Positions 18,467-27,904 are shown, numbered from the stretch's first letter. The stretch is 64,000 nt of DNA from Paenibacillus sp. MAHUQ-63 (GCF_028765165.1 NZ_JARADB010000002.1:62001-126000), one strand, 5' to 3'. Notes: generated from the sequence alone by a model not told the origin. Made by a program: numbers and translations.

Positions 18467-19408
18467 ATGACGCAGAAAATTGTACTGGAAGAAGCCGCAC
18501 TGAAATTTGCAAAAGATACGGAGAATCCGCCTTATTTATTTGATCTAGGTCCGGACAAAGGGCGCGAAACCGTCGATGCTGTCCAGTCCGGAGACATCAA
18601 GAAGCTGCCGGTCGAGATTCAGGACAAAGTGATCGAAGGCGGTCCAAGCGGTCATGTATCGATCAGGCTGCTGCGCCCGGAAAACGTAACGGCCAAGCTC
18701 CCGGTCATACTCTACATTCACGGCGCCGGCTGGGTATTCGGCAATGCGCATACGCATGACCGGCTCATCCGCGAGCTGGCGGTCGGAACGGAAGCGTGCG
18801 TCGTCTTCCCGAACTACAGCCTTTCGCCGGAGGCGAAATATCCGACGGCTATCGAAGAAATTTATGCCGTCCTGCAATGGATTGCCGATCACGGCGAAGA
18901 AAACGGCTTCGATACGGGCCGCCTTTATGTTGCCGGGGACAGCGTTGGCGGAAATATGACGGCGGCCATAACACTGATGGCCAAAGAGCGCAGAGGCCCA
19001 AGGATTCACAAACAGCTGCTCTTCTATCCCGTGACGGATTCGAGCCTGGATACGGAATCCTATAAGGAATTCGCAACCGGTTATTTCCTGCGGCAAGACG
19101 GTATGGCTTGGTTCTGGGAGCAATACACGGCGAAGCCGAGCGACAAAGAAGACGTCTATGCCGCACCGCTGCGAGCAACCGCAGCGCAGTTGGCGGGACT
19201 CCCGGAAGCCTTGATTATTACGGCCGAAGCCGATGTCCTGCGCGACGAAGGCGAAGCTTATGCCAATAAGCTGCGGGAAGCAGGCGTTCGCGTTACGGCG
19301 GTCCGCTTTCAAGGCATCATTCACGATTTCGTTATGCTTAATGCTTTGGCGGACACCGCTGCGGCGAGAGGTGCGATCGCGCTGGCTAACGCGTGGTTGA
19401 AAGAGTGA
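18467..19408 (+). CDS. Alpha/beta-hydrolase esterase of the hormone-sensitive-lipase family
   Basis: A 313-residue cytoplasmic esterase. The oxyanion-hole segment reads YIHGAGWVFGNAHTHDR, where the family's usual HGGG is HGAG. The nucleophile elbow is GDSVGG, the acid lies in TAEADVLRDEGEAY and the catalytic histidine in GIIHDFVM. AAGGAG precedes the ATG at 18467; an upstream in-frame ATG at 18428 is less likely. It stands as a single gene between two terminators. Such enzymes hydrolyse short-chain acyl or aryl esters; a link to deacetylation of sugars is possible but not shown. Confidence 0.88.
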   Translation: MTQKIVLEEAALKFAKDTENPPYLFDLGPDKGRETVDAVQSGDIKKLPVEIQDKVIEGGPSGHVSIRLLRPENVTAKLPVILYIHGAGWVFGNAHTHDRLIRELAVGTEACVVFPNYSLSPEAKYPTAIEEIYAVLQWIADHGEENGFDTGRLYVAGDSVGGNMTAAITLMAKERRGPRIHKQLLFYPVTDSSLDTESYKEFATGYFLRQDGMAWFWEQYTAKPSDKEDVYAAPLRATAAQLAGLPEALIITAEADVLRDEGEAYANKLREAGVRVTAVRFQGIIHDFVMLNALADTAAARGAIALANAWLKE

Positions 19409-19458
19409 GCATACACCAACCAGAGCAGCTGGTGAAATTGAAAGAATAATATCACAGT

Positions 19459-19507
19459 AAGCCACAAGACTCGTGACTAGACAGGTTGCGATCGATGTGG
19501 CTTTTTT
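19459..19507 (+). terminator. Terminator after the esterase gene
   Basis: AAGCCACA (19459-19466) pairs with TGTGGCTT (19496-19503) around a 29-base loop, followed by TTTT. Confidence 0.65.
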
Positions 19508-19681
19508 CTATTTGTGCCGCAAGCATGGAGAAATTTTCAAAATGTTAATACAAAACTCGAATGGTTCTTACAAACTGAAATTATAATTTGGAAATATACT
19601 CGGAGTGTGAAACAAAGTTTCAGACAATCAACATAGAAGCGCCCCGACAGGATCCCAATGAAACAGGAGGAAAGCTAGAAA
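19508..19681 (+). promoter_or_regulatory. Promoter region of the giant surface phosphohydrolase gene
   Basis: A perfect TATAAT at 19582-19587 has no good -35 box. AACAGGAGGAAAG just before the ATG at 19682 is a strong ribosome binding site. TTTTCA, TTAATA and CTTACA at 19534, 19545 and 19567 fall on an 11-base period, a loose resemblance to PhoP-binding repeats, but the match is too poor to call a Pho box. Confidence 0.35.
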
Positions 19682-22600
19682 ATGAGAAAGACGAGCCGAA
19701 GAATTCTCCATGTCCTGCTCAGCTTAAGTATGGTCTTTGCCATGCTAGTTCCGCTGCAGATAGTACAAGCTGTCGACAACGAACCGTCGACCGCACAAGT
19801 ACTGGACACAAGAAGCATGGATATTGCGCCAAATGTGACTTACAACTGGTATAGCTTGAAGATGGCCAGAGGTTTGGAAAAGGTCCATAGTGTGGAGTTC
19901 AATCCGACTGATCCGAACTTGGAACTGATAGCAGGCACCAAAGGCGGCAAAGTATATGGGATGCAAGGGGTCACTGAGATGGCCAAATATTACGATAAAC
20001 CGGGACAACGGGTAATTGCTGGCGTTAATGGTGATTTCTATGATTTGAGTGGTTACGGCTCCGGAGTGCCTGGCGGTTTGTTCATGGGAGACGGTAAGAT
20101 CCTCAATACACCGGACTCGAATTACGCAGTCTTCCTTATGGATTACGATGGTACGACGCGTTATGTGTCTAATCCACAGTTAACTCGCACGCTAACCATT
20201 CATGGAGCGACAAGCAATATCACGCATATTAACCGCTATCGCGGGAATGATGAACTGGTTTTATACACGTACGACTATGCCGACACAACGAAGACGAACG
20301 AGTTCGGAGACGAAGTGGTGCTCGACGTGCTCGAAGGAGAAGTGAAGAGCGGTCAAACGATGAAGTTGAAGGTAACGGAAGTGCGGAAAGATGCGGGGAA
20401 CGCTCCACTCACAGCGGGAAAAGTCGTGTTATCGGCAAGCGGAACGGCAAGACCAGTTCTTGCCGGGCTTCAAGCCGGCGATGAGATTACGGCAAATTTT
20501 AACTTCCCGGCAGGGTTCGAGAACGTTAAAACCGCTATGAGCGGGTACCTACTGATGCAGAACGGCAACGTATTGAGCAATGTACCGCCCGCAGGTATTC
20601 ACCCTCGTACGGCAATCGGCTCGAAAGCGGACGGGACCGTTGTGATGATCGAGATCGACGGGCGTCAGCCGGGCTTCAGTGAAGGGGTAGAAACGTCCGA
20701 GCTCGGCGGTATCTTGAAGAACATGGGGGTCGTGAATGCAATTAACCTCGACGGCGGCGGCTCCTCGACCTTCATCGCTAGACTGCCCGGCGAATCGAAA
20801 TTTAAGCTTCTCAATACTCCATCTGACGGCGGCGAGCGGTTAACCGGCAATTCACTGTTACTTGTGAACAAAGCCTCAGAGGGTGCGGCGGCCAAGCTGG
20901 TCGTGCAGCCGCAGTTGGAGCGCATTCTGGCAGGCACGAATCTGCCGCTCAAGACGGCAGCGGTGGATGCGGCAGGTCATCCTGCCGACATGCCAGCTGG
21001 TCCGCCCGGCTGGTCCGCCGATCCGGAATACGGAAGCATTGATGAGGCAGGCGTGTTTACCGCTGGCACGAAGGCCGGTATGGCACCGATCCAGGTAACA
21101 GCAGGTGGTCTAATCGGTTCAGGCACGGTGGAGGTTGTCACGGAGCTGACGGAACTGAAGTTTCCGGATGTGGAAAAGGCAATAGATACCGCTGCCTCCG
21201 TGCCATTGAAGGTACAGGCACTTCGCAATGGACAGCAGATCGTGTCGGAGAATCGCCTGTTTGAATGGAGAGTGGAGGGCGACATCGGGACGATCGATGC
21301 GAACGGTGTGCTGGAGGCGACAAGTGAGAGCGGCAAGAGCGGCAAAATTTTCGTTAAATACGGATCCGTAGAAACCTCTATGAATGTTAATGTCGGAACG
21401 CCACCGGTTATTTTGGAGGATTTCGAAGGGGATCTCAGCAAATATCTGACGACGGCGGGAGCCAGCTACAATAAAGCAGTAGTCAGCATGACGACCGAAG
21501 ATGAATTTGTGCGATTCGGGACGAAGGCGTTGAAGCTGGAATATGATTTTACAGGGAAACCGAGCACTTCAGGTGTGTACTTGCAGTCGACGAATGCATC
21601 GAACTATATTGTGATCCCTGGTTATCCGAAGAAAATTAGCATGTGGGTGTACGGTGACGGCAGCGGCTACTGGCTGCGATCGCAATTACGTGCGAAGGAT
21701 GGCACAGCGAGCGGAACGCCGATCAACTTCACGGACGAAGTGACAGGCGTTAACTGGAAAGGCTGGAAATATGTCGAGGCGGACGTGCCTGCCGGCTTAA
21801 CTCCGGGGCTGAAGCTGGACATGCCGGTTCGGCTCATGGCTACGGCCGCCAAGGTAAAGGGTGCTGGCGCTATCTATGTTGATAACATTCGAGCTCTTTA
21901 CGGGCCTGCAACTGACGACATAGAACCTCCTATTATCAAAAATCTAGAGCCAGCAGAGGGCAGTACGATCACCACGAACCTTCCTAACATTCGAGCAATT
22001 GCTGAGGATGCCGGGTACGATCGTACGCAGCATCCAGGTACCACGTTGATTGATCCGGAGAAGATTGCATTTTTCATTGATAACAGTCCGGTGGCGCATA
22101 CGCTGTACCCTCCCGAAGGACGGATAGCGCACAAGGTTGACGTACCACTGGTGGACGGCCTACATAAGGCCAAGATCCAAGTCCGCGACTTGTCCGGCAA
22201 TCGTACGGAGAAGGAATGGACCTTCAACGTGGATACCGGCTCAGCCAAATTCCAATACAGCGCCCCCGCGGTAACGAATGCCGGAGGCACGTATTCGGTG
22301 GATATCAAAGGCAGCAATGTCAGACTCATCGGAGGCGGCGAATTGCAATTCAAGCTCGATCCGGCTAAGGTGGAGGCGCTGCAGTTCATTCCCGGCAGCA
22401 AGCTGAACGGAAGCCAGGCGCAAGCGTCGATGGACTCTGCTGCCGGTACAGCCAAAATTACATTTGCAGGGTTGAATAGCGTTACGCTGACGGATTCCGA
22501 TGTGCTTGGCAGCTTGCAATTCCGTGTGAAGTCGGATGCCGTCGGTAAGCACATAATTCAATTCCAATCGGGCACCATCAAGCTGGCGTCGGATCCAAGC

Positions 22601-25600
22601 CGCGCTTGGCCATTCTTCGGACTACCGCTCGAGGTGGTTATTAAATACGGCCTGCAGGTCGGGTGGGATGAACTTGGCGTCGTGCAAGGGAGCCCGACTA
22701 ACTTTACAGTAACGGATGTGACCGGGGCGGCAGCCTCCGGGGCTAAGCTGCTGGTTGACGGGGTGGAGCGAGGTACCGCGAACGGTGCCGGCAAGCTGAC
22801 ACTGACCGACTTGACTGGGGCACTGAAGACGTATAACATCCAAGCGGTGAAGGATTCCGTCTACAGCCCCGTGATGACGTTGACGGTTTCGAGGCTGTTC
22901 GGTACGACGACGCCGTACAACGTGAACGTGAGTATGGGCGCCGATCCAAAGCGCGAGCGCGGCTTTACATGGCATACGCATCCGAGCGTTAAGGACACGG
23001 TAGTGGAGCTGGCGAAGAAGGACGGGTTCACCGGCTTCGATCAGGCAGGGGTGACGAAGGTGGAGGGCGACAGCTCATTGTTCGTCACGTATGATATCGG
23101 TACTGTTCGTGTGCACAAAGCGGCGTTTAACGGTCTGGAGCCGGGAACGACGTATGTGTACCGGGTTGGTAACGGTAGCAACGGCTTTGTAAGCGGCCAA
23201 GGTTCGTTCACGACTGCGCCGGAAAGCGATGATCATCTGAAGTTTGTGTTCTTTGGCGACTCACAGGCGGCGGACAGCGCTGGCTACGACAAGTGGGCGG
23301 CTACTTTGAATAAAGCGGTGGCGGAGCATCCGGAAGCCGATTTCATAGCTCATGCCGGCGACATGGTCGACTCCGGTCACTTGGAAGCGCAATGGAACAT
23401 GTTCTTTGACAAGGTAAAGGACTCGCTGATGAAGACGACTTTGGTGTCCGTGCTCGGTAACCATGAGGTTACGGGAACGAAGGGCATCAGCGACTTTATG
23501 CAACATTTCAATCAGCCGGGGAACGGATTGGATACGCTCAAGGGTACTCATTTTTCCTTTGATTATAAGGATGCACACTTTGTTGTTCTGAATAGCGAAT
23601 ACCAATATGACGAGCAAAGAACATGGCTCCGCCAAGATCTGGCGGCGACGAACAAGAAGTGGAAAATCGTCATGTTCCACCGTGGCCCCTACGGCAGCAT
23701 TTATGATACGGTGGAAACACGCGAGCAGTGGACGCCGGTGTTCGATGAGTTTAAGGTGGACCTGGTACTGAACGGACACGATCACATTTATTTGCGCAGT
23801 TACATGAAGAACAATCAGCCGGTTGCTGCCGGGGAAGGTACGGCTTATGTGACGGCAGGGTCGACGGGGCCAAAGTTTTACGATTTAGTGCCGAAGCCAT
23901 GGACGCAATTCACCGACGGTGAGCAAACGCAAATGTACGTAACGGTGGAGACAGCCGGTGATGAAATGTCAGTTGTAACGAAAACGGTTGGCGGCCGTCT
24001 AGTGGATCGGTTTACCCTGCCTCGGAAAGCAGCTGACACCGCTCAGTCCGTCATGATCAATAAGCCGGAGGTTCAGTTACCGTTGGGCGGATCCGTCAAG
24101 CTGGAAGCAACAGTACTGCCGGAGACGGCACAGGATCGTTCGGTGACGTGGTCGGTGTACAACTCGACGGCTCCCAATGTCGTTGAGGTGACAAATGATG
24201 GGATCGTCCATGCGATTGGATTAGGCACCGCGGTTGTGCGTGCTACAAGTGTGAACGCAGATGTGTACGCAGACAGCGTGGTAGCGGTGCTGGATACGGC
24301 GAAGGCGATTCAGGTACGCGGACCTTCAGTGCTGGAAGTTGGCAGAAGCGGGGGTTCTGTAACGGAAGCAGTTTATGCCAGCGGCAGTATCGAAATATTG
24401 ACGGAAGGGGTAACGTATGAGAGCAGTCAACCGGAAGTCGCTTCCGTTGACAATCATCTCGGTATCGTCACAGCTCGTGCAGTTGGCAGTACCGTCATCA
24501 CGGCCACTTACGGCGAATTAAAAGCGACGTATGCCTTGAGGGTTACATATACGCCGAGCAATCCTGACCCTGACCCAGATCCTCAACCGGGTTCAAGCTC
24601 GGAACCACAGTCACAGCCGGACTCGGTTAATCCGCCGGTGAAATCCGACGAGTTGAAGAAGCTTGAGGAACAGCTGAAGGCCGGTGAAGCAGTTGAGCTA
24701 AAGGGCGACAAGACGAAGTTGGAGCTGCCGAGTTCCGTGTTAGAGCTGCTGCAATTGAAGCCGTCGGTCACGGTGAAGACTGAACAAGCTTCAGTTGAAA
24801 TTCCTAAGGTTGTATTGAGCAAGCTGCTCGGGCTCATACCTGAGGACCAGCGAGCGGATAGCACCATTATGATTGGTGTAGCATCCGTGTCAGGTAGTGG
24901 GATGCAGTTAACGTTGAATCAAGCGGGTCGGCAGAACAGTGCATCCATCGAGACAGCCGGCGACGTGCTGGAGTTTACCTTGGAAGTGAAGACTAAGGAT
25001 GGTAAGTCCAGCAAACTGCCAAGCTTTAGCGAGCCTGTTACGCTGACGTTGGATGTTGCGGACTCGGCAGATCACAGGCTAGTCGGCATCTACTACATCA
25101 GCGATTCTGGTGAGCTTACGTATATCGGCGGGAAATGGGAGAACGGACGGCTTACCGCTTCGGTGAACCATTTCAGCAAATATGCCGTACTTGAATTTAG
25201 GAAGTCCTTTGCTGACGTAGCACCAAGCCACTGGGCGGCGGATGAAATTCAGGTATTGGCGGCCAGACATCTGGTACAAGGTGTGAACGAGCATAATTAC
25301 GCACCGGAGAGGGACGTCACTCGCGCAGAATTCACTGCGTTGCTGATTCGCCTGCTCGGGATGACGGAAGAAGCAGGCAATACGTTTGCGGATGTGAAAG
25401 CGCAGGATTGGTATGCTCACGACGTGGCCAGAGCTGTAAAAGCAGGCATCGTGAACGGTGTCAGTGCCGATAGCTTCGCACCGGAAGCAAACATTACTCG
25501 CCAAGAGATGGCGGCTATGATCGTAAGGGCTCAGCGTATAGCAGCAGCCAACGCAGCTGCTGGTGAAGCCGTCACTGCAGAGAAGCCAGTATTCGTCGAT

Positions 25601-25771
25601 ATGGTGAATGAGCCAGCCTGGGCGCAGGAGGCGGTGCAAGCAGCTTACGCGCTGGGTCTCATCCAAGGCCGTACGAATGAACGTTTTGAACCGCAAGCGG
25701 CGATGAACCGCGCCGAAAGTGCGCAAGTCGTTTACAACTTGCTGCAGCTAATGGTGAATGTGCCGAAATAG
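19682..25771 (+). CDS. Giant S-layer-anchored protein: phosphodiester glycosidase plus metallophosphatase
   Basis: A 2029-residue secreted protein. Order: signal peptide (1-30, ending VQA); phosphodiester glycosidase domain (NAGPA/DUF2233 type, about 80-395, with VNGDFYD and NLDGGGSST near 353); Ig-like repeats (400-570); a carbohydrate-binding-like beta domain (578-740); a cohesin-like domain (854-980); a purple-acid-phosphatase-type N-terminal domain (1076-1185); a calcineurin-type metallophosphatase (1186-1420) with FFGDSQ, AGDMVDSG, LGNHEV, MFHRGPYG and NGHDHIYL, so all metal-binding motifs are present; two Big_2 repeats (1449-1625); a proline/aspartate linker; three SLH domains (1841-2025) that bind cell wall polymers. 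It likely releases sugar and then phosphate from phosphodiester-linked glycans at the cell surface. The order of reactions is inference. Confidence 0.85.
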   Translation: MRKTSRRILHVLLSLSMVFAMLVPLQIVQAVDNEPSTAQVLDTRSMDIAPNVTYNWYSLKMARGLEKVHSVEFNPTDPNLELIAGTKGGKVYGMQGVTEMAKYYDKPGQRVIAGVNGDFYDLSGYGSGVPGGLFMGDGKILNTPDSNYAVFLMDYDGTTRYVSNPQLTRTLTIHGATSNITHINRYRGNDELVLYTYDYADTTKTNEFGDEVVLDVLEGEVKSGQTMKLKVTEVRKDAGNAPLTAGKVVLSASGTARPVLAGLQAGDEITANFNFPAGFENVKTAMSGYLLMQNGNVLSNVPPAGIHPRTAIGSKADGTVVMIEIDGRQPGFSEGVETSELGGILKNMGVVNAINLDGGGSSTFIARLPGESKFKLLNTPSDGGERLTGNSLLLVNKASEGAAAKLVVQPQLERILAGTNLPLKTAAVDAAGHPADMPAGPPGWSADPEYGSIDEAGVFTAGTKAGMAPIQVTAGGLIGSGTVEVVTELTELKFPDVEKAIDTAASVPLKVQALRNGQQIVSENRLFEWRVEGDIGTIDANGVLEATSESGKSGKIFVKYGSVETSMNVNVGTPPVILEDFEGDLSKYLTTAGASYNKAVVSMTTEDEFVRFGTKALKLEYDFTGKPSTSGVYLQSTNASNYIVIPGYPKKISMWVYGDGSGYWLRSQLRAKDGTASGTPINFTDEVTGVNWKGWKYVEADVPAGLTPGLKLDMPVRLMATAAKVKGAGAIYVDNIRALYGPATDDIEPPIIKNLEPAEGSTITTNLPNIRAIAEDAGYDRTQHPGTTLIDPEKIAFFIDNSPVAHTLYPPEGRIAHKVDVPLVDGLHKAKIQVRDLSGNRTEKEWTFNVDTGSAKFQYSAPAVTNAGGTYSVDIKGSNVRLIGGGELQFKLDPAKVEALQFIPGSKLNGSQAQASMDSAAGTAKITFAGLNSVTLTDSDVLGSLQFRVKSDAVGKHIIQFQSGTIKLASDPSRAWPFFGLPLEVVIKYGLQVGWDELGVVQGSPTNFTVTDVTGAAASGAKLLVDGVERGTANGAGKLTLTDLTGALKTYNIQAVKDSVYSPVMTLTVSRLFGTTTPYNVNVSMGADPKRERGFTWHTHPSVKDTVVELAKKDGFTGFDQAGVTKVEGDSSLFVTYDIGTVRVHKAAFNGLEPGTTYVYRVGNGSNGFVSGQGSFTTAPESDDHLKFVFFGDSQAADSAGYDKWAATLNKAVAEHPEADFIAHAGDMVDSGHLEAQWNMFFDKVKDSLMKTTLVSVLGNHEVTGTKGISDFMQHFNQPGNGLDTLKGTHFSFDYKDAHFVVLNSEYQYDEQRTWLRQDLAATNKKWKIVMFHRGPYGSIYDTVETREQWTPVFDEFKVDLVLNGHDHIYLRSYMKNNQPVAAGEGTAYVTAGSTGPKFYDLVPKPWTQFTDGEQTQMYVTVETAGDEMSVVTKTVGGRLVDRFTLPRKAADTAQSVMINKPEVQLPLGGSVKLEATVLPETAQDRSVTWSVYNSTAPNVVEVTNDGIVHAIGLGTAVVRATSVNADVYADSVVAVLDTAKAIQVRGPSVLEVGRSGGSVTEAVYASGSIEILTEGVTYESSQPEVASVDNHLGIVTARAVGSTVITATYGELKATYALRVTYTPSNPDPDPDPQPGSSSEPQSQPDSVNPPVKSDELKKLEEQLKAGEAVELKGDKTKLELPSSVLELLQLKPSVTVKTEQASVEIPKVVLSKLLGLIPEDQRADSTIMIGVASVSGSGMQLTLNQAGRQNSASIETAGDVLEFTLEVKTKDGKSSKLPSFSEPVTLTLDVADSADHRLVGIYYISDSGELTYIGGKWENGRLTASVNHFSKYAVLEFRKSFADVAPSHWAADEIQVLAARHLVQGVNEHNYAPERDVTRAEFTALLIRLLGMTEEAGNTFADVKAQDWYAHDVARAVKAGIVNGVSADSFAPEANITRQEMAAMIVRAQRIAAANAAAGEAVTAEKPVFVDMVNEPAWAQEAVQAAYALGLIQGRTNERFEPQAAMNRAESAQVVYNLLQLMVNVPK

Positions 25772-25776
25772 ATGAC

Positions 25777-25811
25777 AAAAAAGACAAGAGACGCGTGCTC
25801 TTGTCTTTTTT
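25777..25811. terminator. Bidirectional-looking terminator after the SLH gene
   Basis: AAAAAAGACAAGAG and CTCTTGTCTTTTTT form a perfect 14-bp stem with a seven-base loop. A-run and T-run flank it, so it can act on both strands. Confidence 0.85.
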
Positions 25812-25835
25812 GGTTCCACTCACCTTGCGTTCGTT

Positions 25836-25869
25836 AAAAATAAAAAAACCGGCACAATGAGTGCCGGTT
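25836..25869 (-). terminator. Minus-strand terminator, probably for the mraY transcript
   Basis: AACCGGCAC (25847-25855) and GTGCCGGTT (25861-25869) form a 9-bp stem. Read on the minus strand it is followed by TTTTTTTATTTTT. The only minus-strand gene upstream of it is mraY (ends 26525), so the mraY transcript appears to run antisense through the whole acetyltransferase gene before stopping here. Confidence 0.65.
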
Positions 25870-26021
25870 AGCTAATCGTAAATGAGAACCCTAAAAAAGA
25901 CATGGATACATCATAGTATATAAAAAAAATGATTATCAGTCTATACCTTTTCTGGGGGAAGTTGTATGTTAATGATGCGACCGCGCGGCGCTAAATGATA
26001 CGTGTTGATGGGAGACGACCT

Positions 26022-26498
26022 ATGATAACGCTCAGAAAGATCACGTTGGAAAACCGGCGTGCCATATTTAACCTGGAAGTTTCAGAAGATCAGCGTCGCT
26101 TCGTTGCCTCCAATCTGTCAAGCGCAGCTTCGTGTTATGTCCTTGTGACCAACGGGGGGCATCCGTTTCCATTTGCCATATATGCGGATGAGCAGCCGGT
26201 GGGTTTTGTGATGTTGACTTATGGAATCACCGGATACGAAGAACCGGCACTCGCAGAAGGCAACTATTGTATCCTGCGGCTGATGATCGACAAGCAATTC
26301 CAGCATCGAGGCTATGGTCGGGAAGCCATGGCCAGAATCTTGGCATTAATCCGTACCTTTCCGGCGGGGCCGGCACAGTTCTGCTGGATCCCCTATAAAC
26401 CGGATAACACCGCTGCCAGGAAGCTATATGAAAGCTTCGGCTTCCGTGATAACGGAGAGATTTTCAACGGCGAGTCCATAACCGTGTTGGCAATCTGA
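26022..26498 (+). CDS. GNAT-family N-acetyltransferase
   Basis: A 158-residue acetyltransferase of the spermidine/diamine type, judged from its N-terminal MITLRKITLENRRAIFNLEV and the acetyl-CoA-binding motif FQHRGYGREAMARILALI (the Q/RxxGxG/A loop). The C-terminal NTAARKLYESFGFRDNGE is the usual substrate-side helix and strand. GGGAGACG before the ATG at 26022 decides the start over an in-frame ATG at 25995. It converges with mraY, with only 26 bases between the two stops and no terminator in that gap. Confidence 0.85.
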   Translation: MITLRKITLENRRAIFNLEVSEDQRRFVASNLSSAASCYVLVTNGGHPFPFAIYADEQPVGFVMLTYGITGYEEPALAEGNYCILRLMIDKQFQHRGYGREAMARILALIRTFPAGPAQFCWIPYKPDNTAARKLYESFGFRDNGEIFNGESITVLAI

Positions 26499-26524
26499 TT
26501 TGTTTGATGACAGAGGTCTGAAGC

Positions 26525-27475
26525 CTAGAAGGCGTATTTCCAAATCAACCAACAAATAAGAGCAGACGCCCAAGAAATGAAACCGAATATCATGACGATG
26601 GTATTTTCGCTCCAGCCATACTTTAAACTGAAATGATAATGAATCGGAGCCATTCGAAATAGTCGTAATTTCGTGCGCTTATAATACCAGACTTGCAGAA
26701 TGACCGAGAATTGCTCAGCCAGATAGACGGAGAACAGGAGGGGGATGAAGATCTCAACTTTCTCGATTACCGCTAGAATGGAGAGTGAGCCTCCAATGGC
26801 AAGCGATCCGGTATCACCCATAAAGGCTCTGGCAGGGTAAATATTGTAGAGCAATAATCCAAGCAGACAGCTAATCATGACGAGGGAAAATATTTGTACT
26901 TCCTGTTTATCTGAGATGAGAAAGAAGAAGAAGTAAGTCGGAATTGCCACATTGATCAATAGCCCGTCCAGACCATCTGTGAAATTAATAGCATTAGCTG
27001 ATCCAACTACAAACAATGACATAATAATTATGTATGCGTAAACAGGCAGATGCAGCTGAAAGCCATTGAATAAGGAGATATCGCTCGCCAGTGCAAACGA
27101 ATGAAACAAAGTGACCAACAGCATGCCGGTGAATGCGAATTGAAACACTAATTTAGTCCGTCCCGAAATGCCTGAGGGATCTTGCTGCGCTGCTTTTTTG
27201 AAATCATCCATAAACCCAACGGAGCTGAATAAGAGAAAGGTTACGCACAAAAAAATCATCCATGGTGCAGGGTGAAATTGCAAGGATGCTGCCACGCCGA
27301 TAAGCAAAATAAGGCCGGCCATCAGCGGTGTTCCCTGTTTCGCTTGATGGTCAGGGGGTAATTGGGAGCGAATGGGTTGCGTAAGTTTCAGGCTGCGCAG
27401 CCCCCAAATGAGCAGTGGCGTTAATAACGCCACCAGTATAAAGGAAAGACCAGATATTCCGAATATCCCAAGCAT
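26525..27475 (-). CDS. mraY: Phospho-N-acetylmuramoyl-pentapeptide-transferase, stand-alone copy
   Basis: MraY transfers phospho-MurNAc-pentapeptide to undecaprenyl phosphate, forming lipid I on the cytoplasmic face of the membrane. This 316-residue protein has about ten transmembrane segments. The catalytic loops are intact: GFMDDFKK (the DDxxK pair of aspartates), NFTDGLDGLL and the histidine loop MAPIHYHFSLKYGW. The start ATG has GGGAGAGG upstream. In Bacillota mraY normally sits in the dcw division cluster beside murF and murD; here none of these is present, so this is probably a second copy, or a paralogue for another polymer. Confidence 0.9.
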   Translation of the reverse strand: MLGIFGISGLSFILVALLTPLLIWGLRSLKLTQPIRSQLPPDHQAKQGTPLMAGLILLIGVAASLQFHPAPWMIFLCVTFLLFSSVGFMDDFKKAAQQDPSGISGRTKLVFQFAFTGMLLVTLFHSFALASDISLFNGFQLHLPVYAYIIIMSLFVVGSANAINFTDGLDGLLINVAIPTYFFFFLISDKQEVQIFSLVMISCLLGLLLYNIYPARAFMGDTGSLAIGGSLSILAVIEKVEIFIPLLFSVYLAEQFSVILQVWYYKRTKLRLFRMAPIHYHFSLKYGWSENTIVMIFGFISWASALICWLIWKYAF

Positions 27476-27662
27476 GCTGAAAGCCCCTCTCCCTTGTCCG
27501 AAATGAAGTATCCCTTCATGTTATGCCTCTAAAATCACTTTACCTAAAGTTTAACGGCCATTAAAGAGAAGGTTTGTCTGGCGTTTTTTCATATTTTCAG
27601 TTTCCGACAAAAAAAGTGTTTTACAAATCTACAATGTGACAATCATTTTCCCTCGGTTTGGT

Positions 27663-27668
27663 TATAAT
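27663..27668 (+). promoter_or_regulatory. -10 box for the 58-residue protein gene
   Basis: TATAAT about 38 bases before the start codon at 27706. No clear TTGACA-like box lies 16-18 bases upstream; GTGACA sits somewhat farther away. Confidence 0.45.
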
Positions 27669-27705
27669 TTAGGCATATTCGAATCAGACCTTGGGAGGAA
27701 CCGAG

Positions 27706-27882
27706 ATGGACCCGAAGTTCATTAACCGATTGCACACACTAAATCGTCGCGACGAATTGAGATCCATGCTATTGTTGGAAGGTCTTAGGCTCACTCTCAA
27801 GCGTAGAAGGAATGCCAGTTTCCTGCATAAGTTGATTTTTAAAAGGAAAAAGCCGGTTATTATAGCCAAAGGGTGGAATTAA
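27706..27882 (+). CDS. Small highly basic protein of 58 residues, unknown function
   Basis: I do not recognise a family. The protein starts MDPKFINRLHTLNRRDELRS and is rich in arginine and lysine, with runs LKRRR and FKRKK near the C terminus and no transmembrane segment or signal peptide. The case for a real gene is its context: a TATAAT box about 38 bases upstream, GGAGG at good spacing before the ATG, and a near-perfect terminator 23 bases after the stop. That is a complete, isolated transcription unit. The charge suggests contact with nucleic acid, ribosomes or membrane lipid head groups, but nothing more can be said. Confidence 0.6.
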   Translation: MDPKFINRLHTLNRRDELRSMLLLEGLRLTLKRRRNASFLHKLIFKRKKPVIIAKGWN

Positions 27883-27904
27883 CGAGGATAAGTGACAGAA
27901 GAGG

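Noticed and set aside
19534..19572. Possible Pho box before the giant phosphohydrolase gene
   Set aside because: TTTTCA, TTAATA and CTTACA are on an 11-base period, but one repeat is absent and the match to TTAACA is poor.
19588..19854. 88-codon ORF overlapping the start of the giant SLH protein
   Set aside because: Shadow frame; the signal peptide and ribosome binding site define the start at 19682.
24560..24650. Asp/Pro repeats in the giant surface protein as a DNA repeat element
   Set aside because: They encode an ordinary flexible linker before the C-terminal domains.
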